Assembly: GCA_964575255.1 (NCBI GenBank)
Contig: CAZNPZ010000002.1
Span: 62,001 to 126,000 of the forward strand
DNA length: 64,000 bases
Source of the DNA: JAEZHK01 sp964575255
GTDB taxonomy: Bacteria > Bacillota > Clostridia > Christensenellales > Aristaeellaceae
Direction: 5' to 3'
Made by a program: the position numbers and the translations under genes. Of this stretch, positions 50,264 through 58,634 are shown in pieces. The notes beneath the pieces are model-generated. The model was not told the DNA's origin. It saw only the letters and a list, made by a program, of their open reading frames with translations, and did no database searches. Numbering within the stretch: position 1 is the stretch's first letter; each line of letters begins with the position of its first letter.

Positions 50264-52165
50264 ATGCGCGATGGGTTTATCCGCGTGGCGGTCGGGACGC
50301 CCGCGATCAGGGTCGGGGACACAATGGGAAACATGAAAGCCGTCGCGGCGCTGATGCGCGAGGCCGCGGAGGCGGGCGCTAAACTTCTGACGCTGCCGGA
50401 ACTGTGCCTGACGGGCTATACGGCGGGCGATCTGTTTTTACAGAAAATTCTGAGGGAGGGTGCGCTTTCGGCGCTTCAGGGCGTCGCGGAGGCGAGCCGG
50501 GATCTCGATCTATTGACCGTCGTGGGTCTGCCGCTTGAGGTGGACGGGCGGCTTTACAATGTGGCCGCGGTTGTGAAGGACGGGCGCGTGCTGGGCGTCG
50601 TACCCAAGCGCAACCCGCCCAACTACGGCGAGTTCTACGAACTGCGCCACTTTATTCCAGGCCCGCGGTTGGCAAGGCCGATCCGCCTTCTGGGTCGGGA
50701 CGTGCCGTTCGGCGGCGATCTGTTGTTCGCTTGTGAGGACATGCCGGAATTCAAGGTGGGCGTTGAGGTGTGCGAAGACCTATGGGTGCCGGACGCGCCC
50801 AGCACAGGCCACGCGCTGGCCGGGGCGACGGTTCTGTGCAACCCGTCCGCCAGCGACGAGACGATCGGAAAAACTTCCTATCGGGAACTGCTTCTGATGA
50901 GCCAGTCCGCGCGGCTGGTCTCGGCGTACCTGTACGGGGACGCGGGACAGGGGGAGTCGTCTACCGACATGGTGTACGCCGGGCACAACCTGATCGCCGA
51001 AAACGGCGTGATTTTGAAACAGTCTCAGATGTATCATCCGGGTCTGACGGCGGCGGAAGTCGACCTTCAGTATCTCGTCAGCGAGCGCATCCGTATGAAT
51101 ACGTTCGGCGCGAGGGAAGATACCCATGTCAAGGTGCCGTTCGTAACCGCCGTCCGGGAGACGAACCTCACGCGATTCATCGATCCCGCGCCGTTTGTGC
51201 CGTCCAGCCGCGTCGAGCGCGACCAGCGGTGCGAGCAGATCCTCGCGATTCAGGTGAACGGCCTCGTCCAGCGGCTGCGCCACATCGGGTGCAAGTCGGC
51301 GGTGGTGGGCATCTCCGGCGGGCTGGACTCCACGCTGGCGCTGATCGTCACCGCGCGCGCGTTCCGGGCGCTGAACCTGCCGCTTGACGGCCTCGCCGCC
51401 GTCACGATGCCCTGCTTCGGTACCACCGAGCGCACGCACGCGAACGCCATCAGGCTGGCGGCGGGGTTCGGCGCGAAGTTGATCGAGGTGGACATCACCG
51501 AGTCCGTGCGGAAGCACCTTCAGGACATCGGGCACGACGAGGTGAAACTTGACATCACCTATGAAAACGCGCAGGCGCGGGAACGAACCCAGGTGCTGAT
51601 GGATCTGTCCAATAAACTCAGCGGCATCGTGATCGGTACCGGCGACTTGAGTGAGCTGGCGCTGGGCTGGGCAACTTACAACGGCGATCACATGTCGATG
51701 TACGGCGTCAACATGTCGGTGCCCAAGACGCTCGTCCGCCATCTGGTGACCTACGCCGCAGACCACGCGGACAGCGCGGAACTTGCCGAAGCGCTTCGGG
51801 ATGTGCTGGATACCCCCGTCAGCCCGGAACTGCTTCCGCCGGTGGACGGCGTGATCTCCCAGAAGACGGAGGACATCGTCGGCCCGTATGAACTGCACGA
51901 CTTTTTTCTGTACCACATGCTGCGCAGGATGGCCAGCCCCGCGAAGATTCTGCGGTTGGCCAAAATCGCCTTTGACGGAACCTATGACGGCGCGACCGTA
52001 GAAAAATGGCTGCGCGTGTTCCTGAAGCGGTTTTTCCAGAACCAGTTCAAGCGTTCCTGCATCCCGGACGGCCCCAAGGTAGGATCGGTAACGCTGTCGC
52101 CCAGGGGCGACTGGCGCATGCCCAGCGACGCGGAGTGCGGCCTGTGGACAGACGGTTTGCAATAA
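50264..52165 (+). CDS. nadE: glutamine-dependent NAD+ synthetase
   Basis: A 633-residue two-domain enzyme. The N-terminal nitrilase-type glutaminase has the Glu-Lys-Cys triad in LPELCLTGY, VPKRNPPNYGEF and GVEVCEDLWVP. The C-terminal synthetase has the PPi-loop ISGGLDSTLAL and the GTGDLSELALGWATYNGDH motif. It amidates deamido-NAD using ammonia tunnelled from glutamine. The ATG at 50264 is chosen because AAAGGG lies nine bases upstream and the promoter overlaps longer forms; ATG 50255 is an alternative. The nicotinate phosphoribosyltransferase at 63.2 kb acts in the same pathway. Confidence 0.95.
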   Translation: MRDGFIRVAVGTPAIRVGDTMGNMKAVAALMREAAEAGAKLLTLPELCLTGYTAGDLFLQKILREGALSALQGVAEASRDLDLLTVVGLPLEVDGRLYNVAAVVKDGRVLGVVPKRNPPNYGEFYELRHFIPGPRLARPIRLLGRDVPFGGDLLFACEDMPEFKVGVEVCEDLWVPDAPSTGHALAGATVLCNPSASDETIGKTSYRELLLMSQSARLVSAYLYGDAGQGESSTDMVYAGHNLIAENGVILKQSQMYHPGLTAAEVDLQYLVSERIRMNTFGAREDTHVKVPFVTAVRETNLTRFIDPAPFVPSSRVERDQRCEQILAIQVNGLVQRLRHIGCKSAVVGISGGLDSTLALIVTARAFRALNLPLDGLAAVTMPCFGTTERTHANAIRLAAGFGAKLIEVDITESVRKHLQDIGHDEVKLDITYENAQARERTQVLMDLSNKLSGIVIGTGDLSELALGWATYNGDHMSMYGVNMSVPKTLVRHLVTYAADHADSAELAEALRDVLDTPVSPELLPPVDGVISQKTEDIVGPYELHDFFLYHMLRRMASPAKILRLAKIAFDGTYDGATVEKWLRVFLKRFFQNQFKRSCIPDGPKVGSVTLSPRGDWRMPSDAECGLWTDGLQ

Positions 52166-52266
52166 ATTAACACCATTGCTACCGATTCATGCATGTAAGA
52201 CGGATGCTTCGGGTATATCATATCTGCGTGCTTCGAGATCGATGGAAATTAAAGGAGGACATATCC

Positions 52267-52464
52267 ATGAAAAAGGCATTGGTACTGATGATGGTTCTCG
52301 CCCTGGTGGCCGTGCTTGCCGGCTGCACCCAGTCTGCTCCCGCCCCGACCGCCGCGCCCGCCGCGACGGAAGCTGCCGTGACCGAAGCGCCCGCCGCCGC
52401 GACTGAAGCGCCTGCCGCGACTGAAGCGCCCGCCGCGACTGAAGCGCCCGCGACCGCCGGCTGA
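52267..52464 (+). CDS. mini-lipoprotein with Ala/Pro/Thr/Glu repeat tail
   Basis: A 65-residue protein consisting only of a lipoprotein signal (MKKALVLMMVLALVAVLAGC, lipobox LAGC at residue 20) and a low-complexity tail of TEAPAA-type repeats. Such tails normally link a lipid anchor to a folded domain, but here no domain follows and a terminator comes right after the stop. AAAGGAGG precedes the ATG. It may be a surface stalk or a truncated lipoprotein; reading-frame checks show no hidden continuation. Confidence 0.75.
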   Translation: MKKALVLMMVLALVAVLAGCTQSAPAPTAAPAATEAAVTEAPAAATEAPAATEAPAATEAPATAG

Positions 52465-52484
52465 TGAACTGATCAAGCCATACA

Positions 52485-52524
52485 TGCCCCCCGCGTTTTC
52501 ATCCGAAGCGCGGGGGGCATTCTG
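52485..52524 (+). terminator. terminator after the mini-lipoprotein
   Basis: A perfect 11-base G/C-rich stem (52485-52495 with 52509-52519), a 13-base loop and TTCTGTG. A separate inverted repeat, TGTCGACT-A-AGTCGACA (52527-52543), follows it. Confidence 0.75.
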
Positions 52525-52544
52525 TGTGTCGACTAAGTCGACAT

Positions 52545-52586
52545 GCGCAGAGAGTCTGCTTCGCATCTTTTCTTTGTATTTGGAAC
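52545..52586. repeat. dispersed intergenic hairpin element, copy 1 (degenerate)
   Basis: The stretch containing CTGCTTCGCATCTTTTC followed by TATTTGGAAC matches copies at 60297-60338 and 62983-63025. The stem is eroded here. It lies between the mini-lipoprotein terminator and the galE promoter. Confidence 0.5.
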
Positions 52587-52632
52587 ATGGCGGAAGACGG
52601 GGCTGGGCGTCAATCTTTTGACAGAATGATCG

Positions 52633-52662
52633 TTGAAATGAAACGCGCAAGCGGTTTATAAT
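52633..52662 (+). promoter_or_regulatory. promoter of galE
   Basis: TTGAAA (52633-52638), an 18-base spacer and a perfect TATAAT (52657-52662), only 20 bases before the ATG; the ribosome site GGGGAGG lies between. Confidence 0.75.
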
Positions 52663-52681
52663 GGAGCGGGGAGGCGGTACA

Positions 52682-53701
52682 ATGAAAGTTCTACTGACCG
52701 GCGGGGCCGGGTACATCGGCGCGCATACCTGCGTGGAGTTGATCGAAGCGGGCCACGAGGCGGTGGTGGTTGACAATTACGTCAACAGCTGTCCGGAGGC
52801 GATGGCGCGCGTCAAGGCGCTGACAGGGGTGGATTTTCCGGTCTACGAAGCCGACCTGTGCGACAAAGCCACGCTGAGCGGTATTTTTACAGACCATACA
52901 ATTGACGCGGTGATCCACTTCGCCGGGCTGAAGGCGGTCGGCGAGTCGGTCGCGAAGCCTTTGGCGTATTTTCGGAACAATCTGGACGCCACGATGACGC
53001 TGATTGAAGTCATGAACGAATTCGGCGTGAAGAAGCTGGTGTTCAGTTCTTCCGCGACCGTGTACACCGCACCGGACGAGGTTCGGGCGCTGGATGAGGA
53101 TGCTCCGACCGGCGGCTGCACGAACCCATACGGCTGGACCAAGTTCATGATCGAACAGATTCTAAAAAGCCTTGCCGTCGCCGACGATGGCTGGTCGATC
53201 GCGCTGCTTCGGTATTTCAACCCGGTCGGCGCGCACGAAAGCGGCCGGATCGGCGAGGACCCGAACGGCATTCCCAACAACCTGATCCCGCGGGTCATGC
53301 AGGCGCTTACGGGCAAGCTCTCCGGCATCAGCGTGTTCGGACGCGACTGGCCGACCAAGGACGGTACCTGCATCCGGGACTACATCCACGTGGTGGATCT
53401 TGCGAAGGGGCACATCGCCGCGCTGAAGTATTTGGACACGATGCACGGCGCGGAGGCGATCAACCTGGGCACCGGCGAGGGGTACAGCGTGGTTCAGATC
53501 CTCGACGCGTTCGCCCGCGCCAACGGCCTGACGATCGATTATACCTTCGGGCCGCGCCGCCCCGGCGACGTGGCGGGCTTCTACTCGAACCCCGCCAAGG
53601 CGCAGAGGCTGCTCGGATGGCGCGCGGAGAAGACGCTGGAGGAGATGTGCCGCGATTCCTGGAGATGGCAGACCATGAACCCGAACGGTTACGGCGCGTG
53701 A
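52682..53701 (+). CDS. galE: UDP-glucose 4-epimerase
   Basis: A 339-residue short-chain dehydrogenase/reductase enzyme interconverting UDP-glucose and UDP-galactose. The NAD motif is LTGGAGYIGAHT, the catalytic Ser lies in FSSSATVY and the Tyr-Lys pair in NPYGWTKFM. The C-terminal GEGYSVVQILDAF and RPGDVAGFYSNPAKA motifs match GalE. The start at 52682 has GGGGAGG; an in-frame TTG/ATG extension to 52661 overlaps the -10 box. Its stop overlaps the next gene as GTGA. Confidence 0.95.
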   Translation: MKVLLTGGAGYIGAHTCVELIEAGHEAVVVDNYVNSCPEAMARVKALTGVDFPVYEADLCDKATLSGIFTDHTIDAVIHFAGLKAVGESVAKPLAYFRNNLDATMTLIEVMNEFGVKKLVFSSSATVYTAPDEVRALDEDAPTGGCTNPYGWTKFMIEQILKSLAVADDGWSIALLRYFNPVGAHESGRIGEDPNGIPNNLIPRVMQALTGKLSGISVFGRDWPTKDGTCIRDYIHVVDLAKGHIAALKYLDTMHGAEAINLGTGEGYSVVQILDAFARANGLTIDYTFGPRRPGDVAGFYSNPAKAQRLLGWRAEKTLEEMCRDSWRWQTMNPNGYGA

Positions 53702-54525
53702 AACGCTGGATCGCCTTCGCGGCGTCGCTGATGCTGCTGGCCGGGTGCGTGTCCGCGCCGTCACCGGACGTACAGATCCTGTTCATCGACGTGGGCAAGG
53801 GCGACGCGGCGCTGGTCATGATGGAGGGCGCGAACTACCTGATCGACGCGGGGCCGAAGGATCGGTGGGATCGGGTGAGCGCGGCGCTCTCGCAGTACGG
53901 CGTAAAAAAGTTGGACGGTGTGTTCCTGACCCACGGCGACAAGGATCACGCGGGCGGGCTGAAGCCGCTCGCGAAGAGCGATATGGAAGTCGACGCATGG
54001 TACGCGTCGGACCTCTATAAGCTTGACAAGGACGAGGATGTTCATCCCGCGGAAGAAGCCGCGTTGGTTCGCGGCCAACATCCGGTCTACCTGTCGGCGG
54101 GGGATTCCGTCGGGCCTTTTACGGTCCTGGGGCCGCAAAGACGGCACAAGGATGACGACGACAACTCGCTGATCCTGATGCTGGATTCGGGCAGAGCGCG
54201 GGCGCTGTTCACCGGCGACATGAAGTTCGACGGGGAAGCGGAACTGCTTGAAGGCGGGCGCTCGCTCGACTGCGACCTGATCAAGATCGCCCACCACGGC
54301 AACAGCGATTCGACCAGCGATGCGCTGATCGACGCCGCGTCACCGCGCGCCGCAGTGGTGTCCACCGATTCCGCGCTGCGGCCGGAACTGCCGGACAGCC
54401 GCATCGTGTCGATGCTGAAGGCCCGGGGCATTCCGCTCTACTCCACGTCGGGGTCGGGCGGCGGCGTGTTGATCACGCTGTCCGGTTCGGACATCAGCGC
54501 GGGCACCGTCAAAATCTCCGGGTAG
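53698..54525 (+). CDS. MBL-fold (ComEC-like) lipoprotein
   Basis: A 275-residue protein: a lipoprotein signal with lipobox LLAGC (Cys17), then a metallo-beta-lactamase fold. Metal ligands are visible in LTHGDKDHAGGL (the HxHxDH-like motif with Gly-Asp), LFTGDMKFDGE and IAHHGNSDS. The fold matches the MBL domain of ComEC/Rec2, which usually occurs as a C-terminal domain of a membrane protein; here it is free and lipid anchored outside the cell. The start is a GTG overlapping galE; an ATG at 53665 inside galE would remove the lipobox spacing. Substrate unknown, possibly extracellular nucleic acid. Confidence 0.82.
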   Translation: MKRWIAFAASLMLLAGCVSAPSPDVQILFIDVGKGDAALVMMEGANYLIDAGPKDRWDRVSAALSQYGVKKLDGVFLTHGDKDHAGGLKPLAKSDMEVDAWYASDLYKLDKDEDVHPAEEAALVRGQHPVYLSAGDSVGPFTVLGPQRRHKDDDDNSLILMLDSGRARALFTGDMKFDGEAELLEGGRSLDCDLIKIAHHGNSDSTSDALIDAASPRAAVVSTDSALRPELPDSRIVSMLKARGIPLYSTSGSGGGVLITLSGSDISAGTVKISG

Positions 54526-54628
54526 CTGTTAAAATGGACATTAAATTTATGACGGAGTCTGCCCGCCACTGGTAAATGATCTGTAAATATACTATAATGT
54601 GCGCAGCATACGAGAAGGGGTGTTGGGC

Positions 54629-54976
54629 GTGGCGAATTTTGATCCGTCGGATGTTGAGAAGAATCGAGTGCTGGGCGGCCTTGGATACCTGATTTTCTTC
54701 CTTCCGTTTATCACGTGCCCCGATTCCCGCTTTGGCAAATTCTGCGCCAATCAGGGACTGCTCGCGGTCATCGCCTACCTGGTAATCGGCGTGGCCTCCT
54801 GGCTTCTGAACCTGATCTTCGGCTGGATTCCGGTGCTGGGCTTCATCATGTGGCTCGCGATAAGACTGTGCTACATCGCGTTGGCGGTGATTCAGCTCTA
54901 CTACACATTCCTCGCGGTTACAAAGGGAGAGACAAGGCCGCTGCCGTTCATCGGAACTTACCAGATCATCAAGTAA
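54629..54976 (+). CDS. small membrane protein (DUF4870-like)
   Basis: A 115-residue protein with a soluble 15-residue head (ANFDPSDVEKNRVLGGL) and three hydrophobic segments: GYLIFFLPFI, LLAVIAYLVIGVASWLLNLIF and VLGFIMWLAIRLCYIALAVIQLYY, ending in a polar tail. The spacing and the FCANQGLL segment resemble DUF4870-type proteins of unknown role. The GTG at 54629 lies after GGGGTGTTGGGC; a GTG nine bases earlier is an alternative. A TATAAT at 54593-54598 serves as -10, and a terminator follows. Confidence 0.75.
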   Translation: MANFDPSDVEKNRVLGGLGYLIFFLPFITCPDSRFGKFCANQGLLAVIAYLVIGVASWLLNLIFGWIPVLGFIMWLAIRLCYIALAVIQLYYTFLAVTKGETRPLPFIGTYQIIK

Positions 54977-54989
54977 CATTCGTCAATCA

Positions 54990-55019
54990 AAGCCGTTCCC
55001 CGCGAGGGAGCGGCTTTTT
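54990..55019 (+). terminator. terminator after the small membrane protein
   Basis: An 11-base stem (54990-55000 with 55006-55016) with a five-base loop, running into TTTTT. Confidence 0.85.
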
Positions 55020-55181
55020 GCATCCTGTCCGTGTTTTCCCGCGCGTCGCCCCTTCGCGCAATCGCTTCATCCGCCCGCTTCGGTCTTGCGAAAACACCTC
55101 CATATCGAACTTCTCATGGAACAATCAACCAAATCATAACATGCAATTTTGCGTGCGGCAGGCGCATTTTGCGTTTTGGCA

Positions 55182-55210
55182 TTGCATCTTAACAGCCGCT
55201 GTGCTAAAAT
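55182..55210 (+). promoter_or_regulatory. promoter of tig
   Basis: TTGCAT (55182-55187), a 17-base spacer and TAAAAT (55205-55210), 46 bases before the tig ATG. It may drive the whole tig-clpP-clpX run. Confidence 0.75.
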
Positions 55211-55256
55211 TATTAGGCTATGGCCGCTTTGGGCGGTGAGATTGGGGAGGACAGCA

Positions 55257-56543
55257 ATGAGCAGTACTTTTGAGAAAATTTCGTCCAACCAGGTCAAGAT
55301 TGAGTTTTCGATCGAGCCTGAAATCTTTGAGACGGGCATGCAGCGCGCCTACCGCAAGCTGGTCGGGCGTATGAACATCCCCGGATTCCGAAAGGGTCAC
55401 GCGCCCCGGAAAGTCATCGAAATGCACTATGGCGAATCGGTCTTCTATGAGGACGCGTTCGACGCCATTTTCCCGGAAATCTACGACGCCGCAGTGCGCG
55501 AATACAATCTGACGCCGGTGGATCAGCCGCAGATCGATCTCAAGGAGATCGGCGGCGGCAAGCCGCTGGCCTTCACCGCCACCGTGTATGTGAAGCCTGA
55601 GGTGACGTTGGGTCAGTACAAGGGCGTCAGCGCGCAGAAGGCGGAAGTGAACGTCACCGAGGACGACGTGAACGCCGAAGTCGAACGCGCCCGCGAGCGC
55701 GTCGCCCGGTTCATCGACGTGACCGACCGCCCGGTCAAGCTGGACGACCAGGTCAACATCGACTACGCCGGCTTCGTCGGAGACGAGCAGTTTGAGGGCG
55801 GCACCGCCCAGGGGCATACGCTCACGATCGGCTCCGGCAGCTTCATCCCCGGCTTTGAAGAGGGTCTCGTCGGCGCGAACATCGGCGACACGGTCGACGT
55901 ACACGTCACGTTCCCGGAGGAGTATCACGCTGAGAACCTGAAGGGCAAGCCCGCGGTGTTCCACGTGAAGATCAATTCGATCCAGCAGAAGGAACTGCCC
56001 GCGCTGGACGACGAGTTCGCGAAGGACGTCTCTGAGTTTGACACCCTCGACGCCTACAAGGCCGACGTTCGCGAACAACTCGTGAAGCGCGCCGAAGAGC
56101 GCGCGGATGCCGAGTTTGAAAACGAGGTCATCGAGGCGGTCGTAGAGAACGCGGAAGTGGACATCCCCGAAGCGATGATCGAAAGCCAGCTCGATTCCAT
56201 GCTGCGCGACATGGAGATGCGCATGATGTACCAAGGCCTGAAGATGGACGACTACCTGAAGTACACCGGCCAGTCGCTTGAAGACGTGCGCGCGGCGCAA
56301 CACGACGACGCGCATGCCCGCGTGAAGAGCCAGTTGGTGCTGGAAGCGATCCGCATGGCCGAGGGCATCGAGGCCACCGAGGAAGATGTGAAGGCGCAGA
56401 TTGAGAAGTTCGCGCCGAGAACCGGCAAGAACGCCGAGGACTTTGAAAAGACGCTGTCCGACGCCGACCGGAAGTATTTTTCCACCGTGGCCGCGACGGA
56501 GAAGACGATCGAACTTCTGAAGTCCAGTGCCGTTGGCGATTGA
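55257..56543 (+). CDS. tig: trigger factor
   Basis: A 428-residue ribosome-associated chaperone. The N-terminal ribosome-binding signature GFRKGHAPR is present (near residue 44), followed by an FKBP-type prolyl isomerase domain (VNIDYAGFVGDEQFEGGTA... GSGSFIPGFEEGLVG... VTFPEEYHAENLKGK) and a long helical C-domain. GGGGAGG precedes the ATG at 55257. tig-clpP-clpX is the conserved order in Bacillota and links folding to degradation. Confidence 0.97.
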   Translation: MSSTFEKISSNQVKIEFSIEPEIFETGMQRAYRKLVGRMNIPGFRKGHAPRKVIEMHYGESVFYEDAFDAIFPEIYDAAVREYNLTPVDQPQIDLKEIGGGKPLAFTATVYVKPEVTLGQYKGVSAQKAEVNVTEDDVNAEVERARERVARFIDVTDRPVKLDDQVNIDYAGFVGDEQFEGGTAQGHTLTIGSGSFIPGFEEGLVGANIGDTVDVHVTFPEEYHAENLKGKPAVFHVKINSIQQKELPALDDEFAKDVSEFDTLDAYKADVREQLVKRAEERADAEFENEVIEAVVENAEVDIPEAMIESQLDSMLRDMEMRMMYQGLKMDDYLKYTGQSLEDVRAAQHDDAHARVKSQLVLEAIRMAEGIEATEEDVKAQIEKFAPRTGKNAEDFEKTLSDADRKYFSTVAATEKTIELLKSSAVGD

Positions 56544-56621
56544 CCAACGCATCCGGCGGGTATAATGTCCTGAAGAGCCCAGGATAAAATGCGGCTCAGC
56601 CGCACAGGAGGTGCCACGCAT

Positions 56622-57206
56622 ATGAACCTTATCCCGTATGTCATTGAGCAAACCAACCGGGGAGAGCGCTCCTACGACATCTACTCAAGGCTTCTCAAGG
56701 ATCGCATCGTGTTTCTCGGAGGCGAGGTCGACGACGACGCCGCGAATATCGTCGTGGCACAGATGCTGTTCCTGGAGATGGAAGACCCGGACGCCGACAT
56801 CATGCTCTACATCAACAGCCCCGGCGGTTCGGTGACGGCGGGTATGGCCATCTACGATACCATGAAGTACCTGAAGTGCGAGGTGTCCACGCTTTGCGTC
56901 GGCATGGCCGCGTCGATGGGCGCGTTCCTGCTGGCGGCGGGCGCGAAGGGCAAGCGCAAGGCGCTGCCCAACGCGGAGATCATGATCCACCAGCCCTCCG
57001 GCGGCGCGCGCGGCCAGGCGACCGACATCCAGATTCACGCCGAGCAGATCCTTCGCATCAAGAAAAAGCTCAACGAGGAACTGGCCAAGAACACCGGCAA
57101 GCCGCTCAGCGAGATCGAAAAGGATGTCGAGCGCGATTTCTTCCTCACCGCTCAGGAGGCGAAGGAATACGGTTTGATTGACGAGATCTTCCCGCCGCGG
57201 CGCTAG
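56622..57206 (+). CDS. clpP: ATP-dependent Clp protease proteolytic subunit
   Basis: A 194-residue serine protease subunit forming a 14-mer chamber. The catalytic Ser is in VGMAASMGAFLL, His in MIHQPSGG and Asp in ERDFFLTAQEA. The N-terminal residues NLIPYVIEQTNRGERSYDIYS match the processed region. CAGGAGGTG precedes the ATG at 56622. It works with ClpX encoded 52 bases downstream. Confidence 0.98.
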   Translation: MNLIPYVIEQTNRGERSYDIYSRLLKDRIVFLGGEVDDDAANIVVAQMLFLEMEDPDADIMLYINSPGGSVTAGMAIYDTMKYLKCEVSTLCVGMAASMGAFLLAAGAKGKRKALPNAEIMIHQPSGGARGQATDIQIHAEQILRIKKKLNEELAKNTGKPLSEIEKDVERDFFLTAQEAKEYGLIDEIFPPRR

Positions 57207-57257
57207 GCGCGTTACGCACAACAACGGCGCGGTCAGCGCCTCGCAAAGGAGCAATTC

Positions 57258-58574
57258 ATGGCAAAGCAGGATGATTTTCTGAACAACAAGACCGTCAAGT
57301 GCTCGTTCTGTGGCAAGACGCACGATCAGGTGCGGCGCATTGTCGCGGGGCCGGGCGTGTATATCTGCGACGAGTGCGTGCTTCTGTGCCAGGAGATCGT
57401 GGCCGACGACGTCGACCTCATTTCTGAGCGCGGATCCATGACGCTCAAGAAACCCTCCGAAATCAAGGAAGTGCTCGACCAGTACGTGATCGGACAGGAG
57501 TACGCCAAGAAGGCGCTGTCCGTCGCGGTCTACAACCATTACAAGCGCATCGCCCATCCGGCGAGGAAGGGCGACGTGGAACTGCAGAAGTCCAACGTCG
57601 TGATGATGGGTCCAACCGGCTGCGGAAAAACCTACCTTGCGCAGACGCTGGCCAAGATCCTGAACGTCCCGTTCGCCATCGGCGACGCCACCAGCCTCAC
57701 CGAGGCCGGCTACGTGGGCGAGGATGTCGAGAACATCCTACTCCGGCTGATCCAGAACGCGGATTACGACATCGAGCTCGCGCAACGCGGCATCATCTAT
57801 ATCGACGAGGTCGACAAGATCGCCAGGAAGAGCGAAAACCCGTCCATCACCCGAGACGTCAGCGGCGAGGGCGTGCAGCAGGCGCTCCTGAAGATCCTGG
57901 AAGGCACGGTGGCCAGCGTTCCGCCGCAGGGCGGCCGCAAGCACCCGCATCAGGATTTTCTGCAGATCGACACCACCAACATTCTCTTCATCTGCGGCGG
58001 CGCGTTCGACGGGCTGGACAAAATCGTAGCCAACCGCATCGGCAAAAAGGTGATGGGCTTCGGCGCGGACATCCAGAGCAAGGCCAACGAAAACAGCGAC
58101 GAGGTGCTGGCGCAGGTTCGTCCCGAAGACCTGATCAAGTTCGGATTGATCCCCGAATTCGTCGGCAGGCTTCCCGTGGTGGTCACGCTGCAGCAGCTCG
58201 ACGAATCGGCGCTGATCAAGATACTGACCGAGCCGAGAAACGCGCTGGTCAAGCAGTACCAACGGTTGCTGGAGATGGACGGCGTGGAGCTGTCCTTCAC
58301 CGCCGACGCGCTTCGCGCCATCGCGGAACTCGCGCTGAAGCGCAAGAGCGGCGCGCGCGGCCTCCGGGCGATCATCGAGGGCGTGATGCTGAACACGATG
58401 TACGAACTGCCCGGACAGGATACGGTGCGCAAGTGCATCATCACCGAGAACGCGGTTTTGAAGGGCGCAAGCCCCGACCTGATCGAGGGCGAGCCGATCG
58501 CGGCGACGCCGACCAAGCGCCGCCAGTTCCAGGCGAGCGCGAAAGCCGCCCGCAACGAGCCAAACGTATCCTGA
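57258..58574 (+). CDS. clpX: Clp protease ATPase subunit ClpX
   Basis: A 438-residue AAA+ unfoldase. The N-terminal zinc-binding domain has four cysteines, KCSFCGKTHDQ then YICDECVLLCQEI. The AAA domain has GPTGCGKTYLAQ (Walker A), IIYIDEVDKIA (Walker B), the pore loop TEAGYVGEDVE, and sensor motifs. The C-terminus has AIIEGVMLNTMYELP. The IGF ClpP-docking loop appears as LIKFGLIPEF. It follows clpP, with AAAGGAG at the start, and ends at a terminator that also serves lonB. Confidence 0.97.
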   Translation: MAKQDDFLNNKTVKCSFCGKTHDQVRRIVAGPGVYICDECVLLCQEIVADDVDLISERGSMTLKKPSEIKEVLDQYVIGQEYAKKALSVAVYNHYKRIAHPARKGDVELQKSNVVMMGPTGCGKTYLAQTLAKILNVPFAIGDATSLTEAGYVGEDVENILLRLIQNADYDIELAQRGIIYIDEVDKIARKSENPSITRDVSGEGVQQALLKILEGTVASVPPQGGRKHPHQDFLQIDTTNILFICGGAFDGLDKIVANRIGKKVMGFGADIQSKANENSDEVLAQVRPEDLIKFGLIPEFVGRLPVVVTLQQLDESALIKILTEPRNALVKQYQRLLEMDGVELSFTADALRAIAELALKRKSGARGLRAIIEGVMLNTMYELPGQDTVRKCIITENAVLKGASPDLIEGEPIAATPTKRRQFQASAKAARNEPNVS

Positions 58575-58594
58575 CGCCAACTGATTTTTTTCCG

Positions 58595-58634
58595 GCATCC
58601 CTTCCCATACTAGTCGTGGGAGGGGATGCTTTTT
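58595..58634 (+). terminator. clpX terminator whose 3' arm is the lonB ribosome site
   Basis: A 13-base stem (58595-58607 with 58617-58629, one G-U), a nine-base loop and TTTTT. The 3' arm holds GGGAGGGG and the T-run overlaps the lonB TTG start (58633). Confidence 0.8.
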
